From NCBI GenBank assembly GCA_001017865.1, contig LATQ01000001.1, forward strand, positions 3,007,026 to 3,013,997: DNA of 6,972 nt, given 5' to 3'. Below the pieces are notes generated by a model. It saw nothing but the letters and a program-made list of their open reading frames with translations, did no database searches and had not been told where the DNA came from. Both the position numbers and the translations under genes were made by a program. Numbering within the stretch: the first letter of the stretch is position 1; the number at the start of each line of letters is the position of its first letter. The stretch comes from Rhodococcus sp. IITR03 (GTDB lineage Bacteria; Actinomycetota; Actinomycetes; Mycobacteriales; Mycobacteriaceae). Below are positions 6,370 through 6,972 of the stretch, piece by piece.

Positions 6370-6741
6370 CCGGTGTCGTGCCGGTCGTCGTCTCGGCCTC
6401 GGGAACCGAACGCTGCCACGGCCACCGGCCGTCGATCTCCAGCTGCAGCGACCAGCTCAGGAAGGTACGGATGAGCACGATGACCGCCAGCACACCCACC
6501 GACGTGAAGGTCGGCGTGACGGCGACGGTCTTGATGATGTCGGCGGCGACCAGGAATTCGAGGCCGAGCAGGATCGACCGGCCGAGATTGCGCCGGTACG
6601 GCTCGTAGATCTCCGAACCCGGTCCGCGCCGCCGCGCGTCGCCGCGATCCACGTCGCCGCCACTGCGCCGATCACCATGACGCCGACTCCGACGACGTCG
6701 ATGGCCGTGCCCACGTGTTCGAGCAGCGACGAAATCTCCAT
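6362..6741 (-). CDS. DUF1622 family small integral membrane protein; one apparent frameshift
   Basis: The repaired protein is 126 aa and resembles the DUF1622 family, whose function is unknown. It has three hydrophobic segments: about 10-33 (VGTAIDVVGVGVMVIGAVAA), 56-75 (SILLGLEFLVAADIIKTVAV) and 79-98 (TSVGVLAVIVLIRTFLSW), followed by LEIDGRWPWQ and a polar tail. Between helices 1 and 2 lies the basic loop RRRRGPGSEIYEPYRRNLGR. ATG at 6741-6739 is chosen because GGAAGG (complement of 6752-6757) lies 10 nt upstream and the protein then begins MEISSLLEHVG as family members do. A missing base near 6634 (G for GG on the plus strand) explains the frame break. The gene converges on the sigma factor gene with an 8-nt 3' overlap. 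Nothing in the sequence links it functionally to its neighbour. Confidence 0.85.
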
Positions 6742-6798
6742 TCGACCAGAACCTTCCGACCGGAACCGACAGACTCCGGCAATCCTCGCAGGACGATC

Positions 6799-6813
6799 GC
6801 CGCACCGTGCGGC
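6799..6813. promoter_or_regulatory. 15-bp palindrome upstream of the DUF1622 gene
   Basis: GCCGCACCGTGCGGC has perfect 7-bp arms around one central base. It lies 58 nt upstream of the DUF1622 start and directly abuts the first DnaA-box-like sequence. It could be an operator, or, read on the plus strand, a short hairpin followed by TTTGT. I see no transcript that would need a terminator there, so an operator is the better guess. Confidence 0.35.
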
Positions 6814-6814
6814 T

Positions 6815-6842
6815 TTGTCCACAGGTGGTGTGCCTGTCCACA
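6815..6842 (+). promoter_or_regulatory. Two DnaA-box-like sequences in direct repeat
   Basis: TTGTCCACA at 6815-6823 matches the actinobacterial DnaA box consensus exactly, and CTGTCCACA at 6834-6842 differs at the first base. They share the perfect 10-mer TGTCCACAGG (6816-6825 and 6835-6844), in the same orientation 19 bp apart. Two boxes are far too few for a chromosomal origin. They could be a DnaA-titrating or DnaA-regulated promoter site upstream of the DUF1622 gene. Confidence 0.5.
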
Positions 6843-6893
6843 GGACCGGGCAGGACACCGCGCGAACGCCCTGCCGGCGAGTGCGGACGGGGG

Positions 6894-6972
6894 ATGCTCC
6901 GGGTCGTGGCAGGGGAGACGGTGGGTGGGCTCGCGATGGTGGTCCTCGGCGTGGGTGTGGGGAGCGATCGGT
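6894..6972 (+). CDS. Possible start of an unidentified plus-strand gene (truncated by the window edge)
   Basis: ATG 6894 follows a purine-rich GGACGGGGG stretch and opens a frame running to the edge. It reads MLRVVAGETVGGLAMVVLGV and then six more residues, a Val/Gly-rich hydrophobic start that could be a membrane segment or signal peptide. GTG 6906 is an alternative start. Twenty-six codons are not enough to name a family, and with the error rate seen here the frame itself is uncertain. Confidence 0.3.
   Translation, partial: MLRVVAGETVGGLAMVVLGVGVGSDR

Larger units (their letters stand above)
6742..6972. other. Upstream region of the DUF1622 gene to the window edge
   Basis: Apart from the DUF1622 ribosome site (about 6751-6757), the palindrome and the DnaA-box-like pair, I see no clear promoter hexamers and no RNA gene. 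The last 80 nt may begin a new plus-strand gene, listed separately. Confidence 0.6.

Noticed and set aside
6799..6818. Intrinsic terminator on the plus strand
   Set aside because: The stem is only about 6 bp with a 3-nt loop and a poor T-tract, and no plus-strand gene ends nearby.
6894..6972. Start of chorismate synthase (aroC) or of a prepilin peptidase
   Set aside because: The MLR..AGE start is superficially similar to AroC, and prepilin peptidase genes can follow aroE in relatives, but the short translated stretch lacks either family's conserved N-terminal residues.

Overview
The window is high-GC actinobacterial chromosome, most likely Rhodococcus or a close relative in the Mycobacteriales. 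The evidence is codon bias toward G/C in third positions, the alaS-ruvX-mltG-aroE gene order known from mycobacteria and rhodococci, an MltG with a long acidic Tyr/Gly-rich cytoplasmic head, and DnaA-box sequences of the actinobacterial type (TTGTCCACA). The genus assignment is inference.

Layout. Positions 1-3299 hold a tightly packed plus-strand operon: the last codons of a gene that is probably alaS, ruvX (pre-16S rRNA nuclease family), mltG (endolytic transglycosylase) and aroE (shikimate dehydrogenase). Spacing is 2 nt, then a 4-nt overlap, then an 11-nt overlap. A 162-nt gap with three small palindromes precedes a FadA6-like thiolase (3462-4608), which ends at a strong intrinsic terminator (4624-4667). 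Next comes a two-gene unit: a YCII/DGPF-family protein (4756-5110) and an ECF42-type sigma factor with a long C-terminal extension (5124-6369). A TGTCGA element upstream matches the ECF42 -35 motif, which suggests autoregulation. On the minus strand a small DUF1622 membrane protein (6741-6362) converges on the sigma gene and overlaps its 3' end by 8 nt. Positions 6742-6972 carry a palindrome, two DnaA-box-like sequences and perhaps the start of another gene.

The most important caution is that every complete gene here is broken by small indels. I count 16: fourteen 1-base losses, one 2-base loss and one 1-base gain. Nearly all lie in short homopolymers, such as GGG read as GG or CCC read as CC. 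Each can be repaired to restore a full-length, motif-complete protein of the expected length. Essential genes such as aroE are affected as much as accessory ones, so this looks like a homopolymer-prone sequencing or assembly error pattern, not gene decay. Coordinates below span the repaired genes, and residue numbers refer to the repaired proteins.

Functionally the window joins a housekeeping operon (tRNA charging, rRNA maturation, peptidoglycan strand termination, aromatic biosynthesis) to an acyl-CoA thiolase and an ECF42/YCII regulatory module whose signal and physiological output remain poorly understood. I see no mobile element, CRISPR array, RNA gene or clearly new system.
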